A stretch of 64,000 bases of DNA. Origin: CALLPQ01 sp039819545 (lineage in GTDB: Bacteria > Pseudomonadota > Alphaproteobacteria > Caulobacterales > Parvularculaceae). The notes under the pieces were generated by a model. It worked only from the letters and a program-made list of their open reading frames with translations, searched no databases and was not told the DNA's origin. Below, piece after piece: positions 1 to 8,801 of the stretch. How positions within the stretch are numbered: position 1 is the stretch's first letter; each line of letters starts with the position of its first letter. Both the position numbers and the translations under genes were made by a program. The stretch spans positions 1 to 64,000 of the forward strand of contig JBCBRS010000005.1 of NCBI GenBank assembly GCA_039819545.1, read 5' to 3'.

Positions 1-2
1 GC

Positions 3-92
3 GTTAAAAAAATTGCCATCATCGCCGTCGCCAGAAAACTCCTTATCGTCCTCAATGCCATGATGAAAAATAAAACCGTCTATCAATCTTGA
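3..92 (+). mobile_element. C-terminal end of an IS110-family transposase (partial, cut by window edge)
   Basis: Reading from base 3 gives 29 codons ending in TGA at 90-92. The peptide includes AVARKLLIVLNAMMKN, which closely matches the conserved C-terminal tail of IS110-family (COG3547, Transposase_20) enzymes, where a similar 'ARKLL..LNAM' segment precedes the stop. The rest of the gene lies upstream of the window, so it cannot be said whether the element is intact. IS110 elements lack classical terminal inverted repeats, so the right end cannot be placed. The hairpins at 101-116 and 150-180 follow directly. Confidence 0.72.
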
Positions 93-100
93 AACAGTTG

Positions 101-116
101 CCGGGTCTTCGCCCGG
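101..116. repeat. Short perfect hairpin downstream of transposase fragment
   Basis: CCGGG (101-105) and CCCGG (112-116) are separated by TCTTCG, giving a 5-bp GC stem. It lies 8 bases after the transposase stop, with no T-run following. It could be an IS-end structure, a weak terminator or part of a REP-like element. Confidence 0.4.
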
Positions 117-149
117 AGATACGGGGTAATCATCAAAAAGGAACTCGTA

Positions 150-180
150 TTCCCGGGCAAGCGAAGCGCCGACCCGGGAA
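150..180. repeat. REP-like inverted repeat between IS fragment and bpt
   Basis: TTCCCGGG at 150-157 is the exact reverse complement of CCCGGGAA at 173-180, with a 15-base loop. Palindromes built on CCCGGGAA are common intergenic repeats in alphaproteobacteria. Read on the minus strand it lies about 40 bases past the bpt stop and is followed by a short T-run (CCTTTTTG), so it may also help end bpt transcription. Confidence 0.45.
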
Positions 181-222
181 CTGTTGCCACAGGCTGCGAA
201 CCAGTTGAAACAAGCCCCCCAT

Positions 223-966
223 TTAGGATTGCTTCCAACCATCCTTGGTCAGGCGTTCAAGCGGTTCGAAATCGGCCTTATAATCCATTTTTGCAGAGCC
301 TTTGACCCAGTAGCCAAGATAGATATGAGGCAGGCTGAGGTCGCGCGCGATTTGAACGTGGTCCATGATCATAAACTGCCCGAGGGAGCGGCGCGCGTGA
401 TCCGGATCGAAAAAGCTGTAGACCATGGACAGGCCATCTTCGAGCCGGTCGGTAAGGGCCGCGGCTAGCAGGTGCTCGCGCCCCTCTTGCTGCAGCCAGT
501 ATTCCACGATCATCGTATCGACCGCCGTCTCTTCGACCATGGCGGCGTAATCGAGTACCGTCATCTCGGCCATGCCCCCATCGGCATGGCGATGGTCAAG
601 ATAGGTGCGCAAAACCGAGAATTGATCGCTGGTAGCCCGCGCCGGGCGAAGGCGGCGAACAAGATCGCCATTGCGCCGCAGAATTCGCCGGCGCGATTTC
701 GATGGCTCGAAGTCATCGACAAGAATGCGCACGGCCGTGCAGGCAGAACAGCGCTCGCAAGCCGGGATGTAGATGATGTTCTGTGAACGGCGGAAACCGC
801 GCTGGGTCAGGGTTGAATTGGCGATGGCAGCATTCTCGCCCCCTAAAAAAGAGAACACCTTGCGTTCATAGCGTCCGGCCAGATAGGGGCAGGGGGCCGG
901 GGCCGTGATATAAAAATCATTCCCGGCATCAAGGCCAAACCGCTGATTGATATCTTCTTTGCGCAT
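223..966 (-). CDS. bpt: Aspartate/glutamate leucyltransferase (arginyl-tRNA--protein transferase family)
   Basis: This cytoplasmic aminoacyl-tRNA-protein transferase should move leucine (or arginine) from tRNA to N-terminal acidic residues and so mark proteins for ClpAP-type degradation. The 247-residue product has the family layout: an N-terminal ATE_N-like part with the cysteine cluster ACERCSACTAVRI, and a C-terminal part with DGLSMVYSFFDP and the late motif LGYWVKGSAKMDYK. Length matches bacterial Bpt proteins (about 240-250 aa). The ATG at 966 has AAGGGA about 6 bases upstream. It is monocistronic, with an IS110 remnant on its downstream side. Leucyl versus arginyl specificity is not readable from the sequence; Bpt is the usual bacterial type. 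Confidence 0.93.
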   Translation of the reverse strand: MRKEDINQRFGLDAGNDFYITAPAPCPYLAGRYERKVFSFLGGENAAIANSTLTQRGFRRSQNIIYIPACERCSACTAVRILVDDFEPSKSRRRILRRNGDLVRRLRPARATSDQFSVLRTYLDHRHADGGMAEMTVLDYAAMVEETAVDTMIVEYWLQQEGREHLLAAALTDRLEDGLSMVYSFFDPDHARRSLGQFMIMDHVQIARDLSLPHIYLGYWVKGSAKMDYKADFEPLERLTKDGWKQS

Positions 967-1085
967 GAAGTCCCTTACCTAACGCCAGAATCTTAGCGTT
1001 CCATGAGCACCAGCGCAATCATCGTGAAGGGATTGTTACAGTGATCGGTCAGATTGTGGGGAGCGCACCTTGGCGCTATGCCGCT

Positions 1086-1922
1086 TTACCCGGTGAGCAT
1101 AATGGCAGACAGGTTGCGACCATAGTCGCGCTGACCCGTCTGACGCGAATGGCGATAGCTGAAAAAGGTGCCGTGTTGGGCGCGGGTACACACATCCACA
1201 TCGTCGAGATGGCCCACGCCCACAGCGCGCAGCCGCGCGCGGCCAAACCCGGCAAGATCGAACTGGCGTTTATGGGGTGCGCGTCCTGGCGCAAAAAACG
1301 GCATTATTTTTTCGGCGCCAAACTTTTCTTCAAAACGCGCCACCAGATCGAGCCCGACCTCAAAGTTCGGTTGGCGCAGGCAGGGCCCCAACGCCGCGTG
1401 GATGCGGGCGGGTTCTGCACCGAGCCCGGTCATCGCCTCAACCGTTGCCTCCAATACGCCTGCAAGGGCACCCGGCCAGCCCGCATGGGCCGCCCCGATA
1501 ATATGCGCCTGCGGGTCCACAAACAGGTAAGGCATGCAATCGGCCGCAAGAGCGCCAAGGGCGAGGCCGGGCCTTGATGTTACCAGACCATCAGCTTCCG
1601 GCGGGTCCCCCAACCATGGGCGATCAACGGTGACCACACCGGGTGAATGGATCTGGTGAACGGTGAGGAGCCGATCAGGCTCGGCCCCCAGAAAGCGCGC
1701 ACACCGCGCCCGGTTTTCCAACACGTTGGCGCGTTCATCATCGGCGCCAAAGCCGGTATTCAGGCTGTCAAATGGCGCTTGCGAGACCCCGCCTGCGCGG
1801 CCAAAAAATCCGTGGGTGATCCCGCTCAGTGTGGCAAGGGTCTTTGATTTTAGCGGGGCGAGTGCCCCGGGCTGTGCGGCGACGGGTCCGCTGGTTTGTG
1901 CATCTGAGGCGGCTGGGCTCAC
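1086..1922 (-). CDS. pgeF: Peptidoglycan editing factor PgeF / polyphenol-oxidase (laccase-domain) family protein
   Basis: This 278-residue member of the YfiH/YlmD (DUF152, Cu-oxidase_4) family is probably cytoplasmic. Family members are zinc enzymes linked to purine-nucleoside phosphorolysis and to editing of misincorporated amino acids in peptidoglycan precursors. The metal and active-site signature is visible: VHQIHS, then ALAADCMPYL, then GAAHAGWPG, supplying His-Cys-His in the usual order, with a conserved ALGPCL further on. The start codon overlaps the stop of midA by four bases (1919-1922), so it is the last gene of the lgt-midA-pgeF chain and probably translationally coupled. Confidence 0.88.
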   Translation of the reverse strand: MSPAASDAQTSGPVAAQPGALAPLKSKTLATLSGITHGFFGRAGGVSQAPFDSLNTGFGADDERANVLENRARCARFLGAEPDRLLTVHQIHSPGVVTVDRPWLGDPPEADGLVTSRPGLALGALAADCMPYLFVDPQAHIIGAAHAGWPGALAGVLEATVEAMTGLGAEPARIHAALGPCLRQPNFEVGLDLVARFEEKFGAEKIMPFFAPGRAPHKRQFDLAGFGRARLRAVGVGHLDDVDVCTRAQHGTFFSYRHSRQTGQRDYGRNLSAIMLTG

Positions 1923-3115
1923 GCGATTGCCTCGCTTTCAAACCCTGCCGGAGGGGCAAGTGTGGGTGAGGACAGGCAGATCACTTTGAAAAGCTCGCCC
2001 ATTTGGGCCGGGCTCGACAATCGATAGGCGCCCTTGCGAATGGTATCGGCTTCCGCTTCCGGGCGCGCCCGGCACAGCGCTTCCACCCGCAGGGCAAGGC
2101 CAAGTCGATCAAGAAACCGCCCCTGCGGCTGCGGGCCATAAAACGCCGCCCCCTCATGCAGGGCGGCGGCGCCAAGCCGCTGAAAATCCACATGGGCCGT
2201 CAGGTCAGCTTGACCGGGATCCTCAAGCGGTGGCCAGAACTCGTGGTCACGTACCGCCTGCAGGCTTTCGCCATAGCCGCTAACCCCGGGTCCATAATCA
2301 ATGATCAGCGCCCGCCCGGAATGGGTTTTCAACGTCTGGGCGATGGTGGCCGCGAGCCTTTGGCCGTCCTCGCCAATCTCCAGAACATCACCCTCCACCG
2401 GCAGTACCGTTGCCGTGGAGGGATCAAGCGGCGGTGTCACGGCAAGGGGATGTGCCAGCAAGGCGCGATCCAGTGACGGGGCCGGCGCCAAGCCAAAGAA
2501 AAAAGCGTCGCGCTCCCAATCCAGATCCACAACCCGCTCGTGCCAGCCGGTTTTCTGCCAGACATATTGTGCGATGGGCAGGCAATCGAAAAACTCGTTC
2601 GCGACCAACAAAACCGGCGCACCCGGAATATCCGTAAACCGATCAACCCAATCGATTTTTGCGTCGTTGTGGGGTTTCAGTCTTTTTTGCTGCTCATGGC
2701 GCAAACGCCCGCTGGTCTCCACCAGCCAGATATGCGCTGCGTCGACAAATTCAGGGCGCAGGCGTGCAGCGCGCAGAATGTCGTCCATCAGCGTGCCACG
2801 GCCAGGGCCAAGCTCCACCAGGTTGAACGGCTTGGGGCTGCCCATATCGAGCCAGGATTGCACAAGCCAGAGCCCGAGGATTTCACCAAAAATCTGGCTG
2901 ATTTCTGGTGCCGTGGTGAAATCACCATCAGCCCCCAATGGGCTTTTGCGCCCGTGCGCATTGGCGGACATGTAATAGCCATCCTGAGGATGGTAGAGCG
3001 CATCGGCCATAAAATCTGACACTGACAGGGGGCCGCGCTGTTTGATGACGGCTTTGAGCCGTTCGGCAAGCGCGCAGGGCGCGGCGCCGCCGGAGGGGGA
3101 AGGCGGGATGGTCAC
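1919..3115 (-). CDS. midA: Class I SAM-dependent methyltransferase, MidA/NDUFAF7 family
   Basis: The 398-residue protein belongs to the COG1565 (Methyltransf_28) family. The eukaryotic relative NDUFAF7 methylates an arginine of a respiratory complex I subunit; the bacterial target is unproven. Visible motifs are GDFTTAPEISQIFGE near residue 65, the SAM-binding LVELGPGRGTLMDD near residue 100, LLVANEFFDCLPI near 170 and ALIIDYGPG near 270. It overlaps lgt by four bases upstream and pgeF by four bases downstream, which points to a tightly coupled operon. The linkage lgt-midA-pgeF is common in alphaproteobacteria. Confidence 0.9.
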   Translation of the reverse strand: MTIPPSPSGGAAPCALAERLKAVIKQRGPLSVSDFMADALYHPQDGYYMSANAHGRKSPLGADGDFTTAPEISQIFGEILGLWLVQSWLDMGSPKPFNLVELGPGRGTLMDDILRAARLRPEFVDAAHIWLVETSGRLRHEQQKRLKPHNDAKIDWVDRFTDIPGAPVLLVANEFFDCLPIAQYVWQKTGWHERVVDLDWERDAFFFGLAPAPSLDRALLAHPLAVTPPLDPSTATVLPVEGDVLEIGEDGQRLAATIAQTLKTHSGRALIIDYGPGVSGYGESLQAVRDHEFWPPLEDPGQADLTAHVDFQRLGAAALHEGAAFYGPQPQGRFLDRLGLALRVEALCRARPEAEADTIRKGAYRLSSPAQMGELFKVICLSSPTLAPPAGFESEAIA

Positions 3116-4083
3116 GACCGACCAGCTTTACCGGCAGGCGTCTTAGGCTTAGCGCTTTGATTCGTTTTTTTTGCCGGCGCCTCGGGAGGCGGGGCCTCGG
3201 CAATCGGTGTCGGTGCCATGCGATGTGCCCTTCGGATCAACCATAAACCAGCAAGCACCATCGGTGTGGACAGGATCATTCCCATGGTCAGCCCCAACGG
3301 CATCTCAGCCAGATGGGCGTCAGGCTCGCGGAAATTCTCCACGATGATCCGCGCCAGACCGTAGCCTGCCAGAAAAACCCCGATCGTGGCTCCCTTCTTT
3401 TTCAGAAAGCCGAACGAAAACGTCGTTACCATGATTATGATAAAAAGGATCAGCCCTTCCAGTGCCGCCTCGTAAAGCTGGCTCGGATGCCGGGCAACCT
3501 GCAGCGGGTCGGCAGGAAAGACCATCGCCCAGGCGCCATCCCACGGACGGCCGTAAAGCTCGCCATTGATAAAATTGGCAATCCGCCCAAAGAACAACCC
3601 GATGGGCGCGGCGCAGGCAAAAAGATCGCCAAGGACCAGCGGATCAACCTTGTTTTTGCGGGAAAAAAAGAAGCCAACAATAGAGACGCCAATGAGCCCC
3701 CCGTGAAACGACATTCCGCCGCGCCACATCATCAGCGCGGGCGGGATCGGTATCCAACCAATGAGCGTTTTCACGAGGCCATCGCCGCCCATCATGGAGC
3801 CAAGGCTCTCCCAAGGGGCAACAAGCAGGCTCGGGTCATAAAACAGCACATAACCGAGCCGCCCGCCGATGATGGCGCCAAGCGCGGCAAGTGTTGCCAC
3901 GTCGGTCAGCTGGTCCGTGTTCAGCGGCCCCCGGGTTTTCAAGCCCCAAAGAGGTGGGCGCTTTAGAAGCTGGAGGAGGTAGATTGCGCCAAACACCGCG
4001 CCCGCCAGATAGGCAAGCGAATACCACCGGATCGGCAAGGGGCCGAGTTGTAACGCGATGGGATCAAGATCAGGGAAGGGCAT
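3112..4083 (-). CDS. lgt: Phosphatidylglycerol--prolipoprotein diacylglyceryl transferase
   Basis: Lgt is the inner-membrane enzyme that adds diacylglycerol from phosphatidylglycerol to the lipobox cysteine of prolipoproteins, the first step in lipoprotein maturation. The product has multiple hydrophobic segments and the Lgt signature GRIANFINGELYGRP, plus GGMSFHGGLIG and ARHPSQLYEA. I chose ATG 4083 (323 aa) because it gives the family-typical N-terminus MPFPDLDPIALQLGPL; a TTG at 4119 would add 12 residues. The C-terminus carries a Lys/Ala/Pro-rich tail of about 35 residues. Several predicted lipoproteins in this window would be its substrates. Confidence 0.95.
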   Translation of the reverse strand: MPFPDLDPIALQLGPLPIRWYSLAYLAGAVFGAIYLLQLLKRPPLWGLKTRGPLNTDQLTDVATLAALGAIIGGRLGYVLFYDPSLLVAPWESLGSMMGGDGLVKTLIGWIPIPPALMMWRGGMSFHGGLIGVSIVGFFFSRKNKVDPLVLGDLFACAAPIGLFFGRIANFINGELYGRPWDGAWAMVFPADPLQVARHPSQLYEAALEGLILFIIIMVTTFSFGFLKKKGATIGVFLAGYGLARIIVENFREPDAHLAEMPLGLTMGMILSTPMVLAGLWLIRRAHRMAPTPIAEAPPPEAPAKKTNQSAKPKTPAGKAGRS

Positions 4084-4158
4084 CGCCGCGCCTCTGGGGT
4101 TATCGTAACGCCAAAACAAGTTTTGGTCTGCGTTTCGTGAAGCCCTCTCTTACCGTGG

Positions 4159-5790
4159 TTAACACTTCGTGTCTTGTGAAAAGGCACCCGCCACAAAGGC
4201 CTCGCGAAGCTTGAATTTCTGAATCTTGCCGGAGCCGGTGAGCGGCCATTCATTGACCCAAACCCATGAGGCCGGGGTTTTCTGGGGGGACAGGGTACGA
4301 CGGATAAAGGTCTTGAGGTCGGCGTCGGTGGGCCTTGTTTCGCCGACCGGGCGCATGAAACAGGCAACCTGTTCACCCCATTTTTTATCGGGAATGCCCA
4401 CAACTGCGACCTCGGCCACGTCAGGATGTTCCAGCATGGCGTTCTCAATTTCCACTGGAAACAGGTTTTCCCCGCCGCGGATGATCATCTCTTTTACCCG
4501 GCCGGTGATTTTCAGGTAACCGCGCGCATCCATGGTGCCAAGATCACCGGTATGCAGCCAGCCATCTTCATCAATGGCCGCCGCGGTTGCTTCGGGATTG
4601 TCATTGTACCCCTTCATGACGAGATAGCCCCGGCAGCAGATTTCCCCCTGCTCGTTCAGGGCACAGACGGTGTTGTCGTCCGGTCTGCGTATGGATACGT
4701 CCACATGGGGCATGGGCTGACCAATCGTTTCGGTCATATCCTCCAGACTGTCCTCGGCCCACACATGGGTGATAACAGGTGAGGATTCAGTTTGTCCGTA
4801 GACGATCTGAATAGGCGCCCCCAACACGGCGCGGGCCTCCCGGCATAATTCTGGCGCCACCATGGCCCCGCCGGAGGATATGCGCTTGAGGTGGGGCAGA
4901 CGGTAGCCCTGACGCTTGATCTCTTCGAGGAGCGCAACAATCATGGTGGGTACGCCAAAGAACATGGTCACATTTTCGCGCTTAAATGTTTTTGCAATCA
5001 GCGCGGGATCAAACAACGGGGCAAGGATCATGGTTGCGCCGGCCCCGAGACCACCAAGCACGAGGATCGCGCAGCCTGTTGTATGAAACAACGGCATGTA
5101 GTGCACATAGACGCTGTCCGGCGTGATGCCAGAACGGTGCAAGCAATCAATACCGTTGCGCACCAGACCATGGTGATGGAGGAGCGCCCCTTTCGGAAAC
5201 CCGGTTGTGCCTGACGTATACTGAATTTGCACCGGATCGTCGGGTTTGGGGGTGCGATCATGGGGCTCGTCCTCGCCGGCGAACAAGGCCTTGTGATCGG
5301 TAAGAAGAATGCGATGGGTGATCGCTGGCAGATCGGCACACACCTCATCGGCAATCGACTTGATCGGATTGCCCCGAAAATCGTTCACATAATAAATGGC
5401 TTCGCTGCGCGATTGTTCGAGCACGAATTTTAGCTCGGCTTTCTGATAGGCTGGATTGACCGTCACGAGGACCAGTTGTGCCATGCTGGCCGCCAATTCG
5501 AGCAGGATCCATTCGGGGCAGTTATTGGCAAACACCGCAATGCGGGTACCCGCCGGATGGCGGCTGGCCAGCGCATTGGCAAGGCGGACGCTGTCATCAA
5601 GGAGCGCCTGATAGGTCCAGACCCGGCCAATCTCGCCGGTTACGAGCAGTTCCTTGAGTGCTGGATGATCGGGCGCACGCTGCACCGACTGGTGCAACAT
5701 CTCACCAATGGTCACGGGCGCTGGCGCGGGCCCGCCATCATCGGCCGGTTGGGCGGGAAAAAAAGCCTCCGTGAGGGTCATCGCATACAT
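4159..5790 (-). CDS. AMP-binding fatty-acyl-CoA ligase (FadD-like)
   Basis: This 543-residue ANL-superfamily adenylating enzyme most likely activates a medium- or long-chain fatty acid to its CoA thioester. It shows the P-loop-like A3 motif YTSGTTGFPKG, the YGQTESSPV A5 motif, GWLHTGDLG, GRVKEMIIRGGENLFP, and the C-terminal catalytic lysine in GSGKIQKFKLRE. Overall it resembles FadD3/AcsF-type ligases of beta-oxidation. ATG 5790 has a good GGAGG six bases upstream. Substrate chain length is not readable from sequence. It is separated from lgt by 75 bases on the same strand and could be independently transcribed. Confidence 0.87.
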   Translation of the reverse strand: MYAMTLTEAFFPAQPADDGGPAPAPVTIGEMLHQSVQRAPDHPALKELLVTGEIGRVWTYQALLDDSVRLANALASRHPAGTRIAVFANNCPEWILLELAASMAQLVLVTVNPAYQKAELKFVLEQSRSEAIYYVNDFRGNPIKSIADEVCADLPAITHRILLTDHKALFAGEDEPHDRTPKPDDPVQIQYTSGTTGFPKGALLHHHGLVRNGIDCLHRSGITPDSVYVHYMPLFHTTGCAILVLGGLGAGATMILAPLFDPALIAKTFKRENVTMFFGVPTMIVALLEEIKRQGYRLPHLKRISSGGAMVAPELCREARAVLGAPIQIVYGQTESSPVITHVWAEDSLEDMTETIGQPMPHVDVSIRRPDDNTVCALNEQGEICCRGYLVMKGYNDNPEATAAAIDEDGWLHTGDLGTMDARGYLKITGRVKEMIIRGGENLFPVEIENAMLEHPDVAEVAVVGIPDKKWGEQVACFMRPVGETRPTDADLKTFIRRTLSPQKTPASWVWVNEWPLTGSGKIQKFKLREAFVAGAFSQDTKC

Positions 5791-5948
5791 GGGCGTCCTC
5801 CATTGTTTTTGGTAAAAGTGTGGGAGGTGCCCGCGCGGCTGTCAAATTGGCCCTGAAACAAAAGCTCATAAGGAGCGGCAATTCCGCCGCGCTTTGAATT
5901 GACCCGCACGCGGCTTATATGGGAGATAGTTCAAAGGAAACGCCAAGC

Positions 5949-6197
5949 ATGCAAACCCGAAACCCCTTTTTTGACCACGTGGCCCAGGCCATGACCGAAG
6001 CCGCTGGCGCCGCCGACGGCGTGCGCCGCGAAGCGGAGACTGTTTTTCGCGGTCAACTCCAAAAAATGCTCGCCGACATGGACCTTGTCACCCGTGAAGA
6101 GTTTGACGCGGTGCAGGAAATGGCGGCGAAGACCCGGGCGGAAAATGAAGAGCTAAAAGAGCGGCTGGACGCGCTTGAAGGTAAGGCTGGCGCGTAA
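5949..6197 (+). CDS. ubiK: BMFP-domain accessory factor, UbiK family
   Basis: A small acidic, helical protein (82 aa from ATG 5949) of the UbiK/YqiC (BMFP, DUF526) family. UbiK supports aerobic ubiquinone biosynthesis by trimerising through its C-terminal coiled coil and engaging the Ubi complex. The N-terminal FFDHVAQAMTEAAG, the central LVTREEFDAVQEMA and the C-terminal heptad-like ENEELKERLDALEGK match the family. ATG 5949 is preferred over an in-frame start at 5919 because AAAGGAAAC precedes it and the N-terminus then aligns with the family. Transcribed alone, divergent from the acyl-CoA ligase. Confidence 0.82.
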   Translation: MQTRNPFFDHVAQAMTEAAGAADGVRREAETVFRGQLQKMLADMDLVTREEFDAVQEMAAKTRAENEELKERLDALEGKAGA

Positions 6198-6410
6198 AAG
6201 GGCTTCGGAAAACATCCTTCGAAACCGGACTGATTTGCTCTCGGCGGACCCGCGCGTCAAAAACGCTCTAGCCCTTGCGCAATGACGGGCCGCTTATTTG
6301 CATAAAGCGTAACTATCGATTGGTGCGAGCAACCGTTGGGCGCCCCGCCCGCTATTCCATGATTACACTTTTTGTAAACGCGCTCTAAACAGCGGTTTCA
6401 AATTGCGCCA

Positions 6411-7337
6411 TCATCTCTCGCCACGCCCGTAGGCCTTTACGATCGGAGAAACCAAGTCACTTTGCTCCGTGAGGACCGACAGATCCCGCCCCAGAATATC
6501 TTCGCATTGTCGGATATCGTCTGCGAAGAGGGCTTTGAACATGGCTTCGGCGTCGGCGCGGGGAACGAAGTGGGTAAAGGTGCCTTGCATGGCCATGGCG
6601 TTAATGGCGTTTTGACGGCGCATGGGCATGACTTTCGTGCCGTCAGCGGTATGACGACGCAAGCCTTTGGGAAAGATCGACAGGGTCTCCAGCATGGCGG
6701 TGTTTTCACGCGGAAATGCCAGGTCTTCGGCAAGAGTGAGATCGCACAACGCGTTCACTGACCTGATCAACGGTTTTGGATCGGCGATCACCTCCTCCGT
6801 CACGTGGACGACGCATTGATCCGGAAAGGCGGCAAGCCAGCGTTTCAGCATGGGGGCGTAGGGTGTGAAGTAGTAATCGTTCCGTAGCTGGAAAAAGCTC
6901 TTGAACGAGCAATTCAAAAATGCATCAAAATTGTTCGCGGCTTTCTGCCCGCGCAAATAGTGGCGCACCATGTCATGCCAGTAAAATGAAAACGCCCGTT
7001 TAATTGGATTACGGATTAAAACAAGAATACGCACGTTGCCAGACAGCGACTGGCGGATCCGCTGTAAGGTCTTTTCGCGTCGGAAGTAGGACGGCGTGAT
7101 GTCCACGTGCCAGGAAGCGGTCTGGCGATGTCCTGAGGCGGGAGCGGCATGCATACCGTCTTCAAAATGCGCCGCATAAAAAGCCTCGCCCTTGTCAAAA
7201 TCGGCATTAAAGAAAAAGAGTTCCTTTTTGCTCGGCACGGTCAGGCCCGGCTGGCCGGTGAGGAGGGCATGCAGGCTTGTGGTGCCGCATTTTTCTACCC
7301 CGGGGCAGATCAAAAAATTTTGCTCAAAGAACTGCAT
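6411..7337 (-). CDS. PAPS-dependent sulfotransferase
   Basis: This 308-residue cytoplasmic sulfotransferase-domain protein (Sulfotransfer_1/3 type) should transfer sulfate from PAPS to a hydroxyl or amine. The 5'-phosphosulfate loop is PGVEKCGTTSLHALL at residues 12-26. The 3'-phosphate binding element is RNPIKRAFSFYWHD near residue 110, with Arg and Ser in the expected places. The fold resembles heparan-sulfate/Stf-type enzymes more than aryl sulfotransferases. It begins 17 bases after the P450 gene stop and lacks a strong ribosome site, so translational coupling is likely. Pairing with a P450 suggests that the P450 installs the hydroxyl that is then sulfated. Substrate unknown. Confidence 0.83.
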   Translation of the reverse strand: MQFFEQNFLICPGVEKCGTTSLHALLTGQPGLTVPSKKELFFFNADFDKGEAFYAAHFEDGMHAAPASGHRQTASWHVDITPSYFRREKTLQRIRQSLSGNVRILVLIRNPIKRAFSFYWHDMVRHYLRGQKAANNFDAFLNCSFKSFFQLRNDYYFTPYAPMLKRWLAAFPDQCVVHVTEEVIADPKPLIRSVNALCDLTLAEDLAFPRENTAMLETLSIFPKGLRRHTADGTKVMPMRRQNAINAMAMQGTFTHFVPRADAEAMFKALFADDIRQCEDILGRDLSVLTEQSDLVSPIVKAYGRGER

Positions 7338-7354
7338 GGGAACGATACGCGCCG

Positions 7355-8749
7355 TTAACCGGTGAGGGAGACGCCGAGCCGCGAGATCGCGTGGACAAAA
7401 TTGCTTGGCGCGATGTCGATATCTCCGGTTGTGGTGATTTTTGGAAAGCGACTCAGAATGGCTTTGAGCGCCGCCTCCAACTGCATGTTCGCCACGCGTT
7501 TACCAAGGCACACATGGGGGCCATACCCGAAGGCCATGTGGTCGGCGGCATTGGCGCGGTTGACATCAAACTGCGCGGCATCCGCGAATACCGCCGGGTC
7601 ACGGTTCGCGCCGCCATAAAACATCACGACCTTTTCTCCGGCAGCGATACGCTGCTCGCCAATGCGGGTGTCTTTTGTTGCTGTGCGGCGCATATAGATC
7701 ACCGGCGAAACCATACGGATTGCCTCATCAACACCAGCGCTGATCTTGTCCGGCGCTTCGAGCAGGCAAGCGCGCTGGTCAGGAAATTCAGTCAGTAAGC
7801 GGATGGTTCCGGACAGGGAGTTGCGGGTTGTATCATTGCCAGCAAAAAGGATCAGGAGCCATGAGCCGTCGAGAAATTCCGGCGATAAGAGTTCGCCTTC
7901 GACTTGCGCATTGGCAATCGCGCTTAAAAGGTCGTCCCGCGGACTTGCCCGGCGGTCCGCAAGGATAGCGCGCCCATAAGCAAACATCGCCGTCATCTCG
8001 GCCAGAAAACGCATCAGGAACTCAGGATCAATTCCGCCTATGCCGCGCCGGGAAATCGTGTCTTGCGCACGTTCCAAATAGTGCATCCACTCAAACAGTT
8101 TGGCGCGTTCATCCTCCGGAATGCCAAGCATTTCGCACAAGGTGAACATCGGCAATTGCGCTGCAAAATGCTCCACGAAATCGAGCTCGGGTCCGGCCTG
8201 CGCCATGGCGTCGAGCAGGCTGTCGATTTTCTTGTCAATTCGGGCGCGCAAGCCCGCCACATAGGCCGGTGTGAAAAATGGCATATGAGCGTGGCGCAGC
8301 GGCATATGAAAGGGCTGATCAAGGCAGATCATGGTGTTGAGGGCTGCCTTGTAAAGCTCCGGGTGCCGCGTTTCCGGTACGCCATAATTGATATTGATAC
8401 CGCCCGCCGCTGAGGAGAAGGTCTGCGTATCAAGTTCAACGGCTCTTATGTCCGCAGTGTTGACCAGCGCCCAGAACCCCGTGCCGGTCGGTGTCTCCCC
8501 ATGCCAGGAGACCGGCGCCTCGGTGCGCAATTCTTCATAGAGCGCCCACGGGTGCCCTTTGGTGAAAAGCGCCAAGTCGGACAGGCTTTGCGATGGCGTG
8601 TGGGTATAGGCGTTCGCGAAATGCGGCTCTGCCGGTGTCATCTCATCGGTAACCTGATCGCTGACCAGCGGGATACCGGCATTGCAACTGCCATTAGGGG
8701 AGATGCCATTGGGGGAAACGGCACCGGCTGCGGGCGTGAGATCGGTCAC
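7355..8749 (-). CDS. Cytochrome P450
   Basis: Soluble bacterial class I P450 of 464 residues. The I-helix oxygen-activation motif is AGNDTTRNS, the ExxR of the K-helix is in DEAIRMVSP, and the heme-thiolate loop is FGYGPHVCLGKRVA with the cysteine ligand in the expected context. The general pattern (PTGTGFWALVNTADIRAV, FAGNDTTRNSLSG) is that of the CYP125/CYP124-like clan that hydroxylates sterols or terpenoid/fatty chains, but family assignment needs an alignment. The GTG start at 8749 has AGGAAG six bases upstream. No ferredoxin or reductase gene lies in the window. First gene of a two-gene unit with the sulfotransferase. Confidence 0.92.
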   Translation of the reverse strand: MTDLTPAAGAVSPNGISPNGSCNAGIPLVSDQVTDEMTPAEPHFANAYTHTPSQSLSDLALFTKGHPWALYEELRTEAPVSWHGETPTGTGFWALVNTADIRAVELDTQTFSSAAGGININYGVPETRHPELYKAALNTMICLDQPFHMPLRHAHMPFFTPAYVAGLRARIDKKIDSLLDAMAQAGPELDFVEHFAAQLPMFTLCEMLGIPEDERAKLFEWMHYLERAQDTISRRGIGGIDPEFLMRFLAEMTAMFAYGRAILADRRASPRDDLLSAIANAQVEGELLSPEFLDGSWLLILFAGNDTTRNSLSGTIRLLTEFPDQRACLLEAPDKISAGVDEAIRMVSPVIYMRRTATKDTRIGEQRIAAGEKVVMFYGGANRDPAVFADAAQFDVNRANAADHMAFGYGPHVCLGKRVANMQLEAALKAILSRFPKITTTGDIDIAPSNFVHAISRLGVSLTG

Positions 8750-8801
8750 CAGAGCTTCCTTTCCTTAAAGCATGAAGGCTTACGCTGATCGCATACGGTG
8801 T

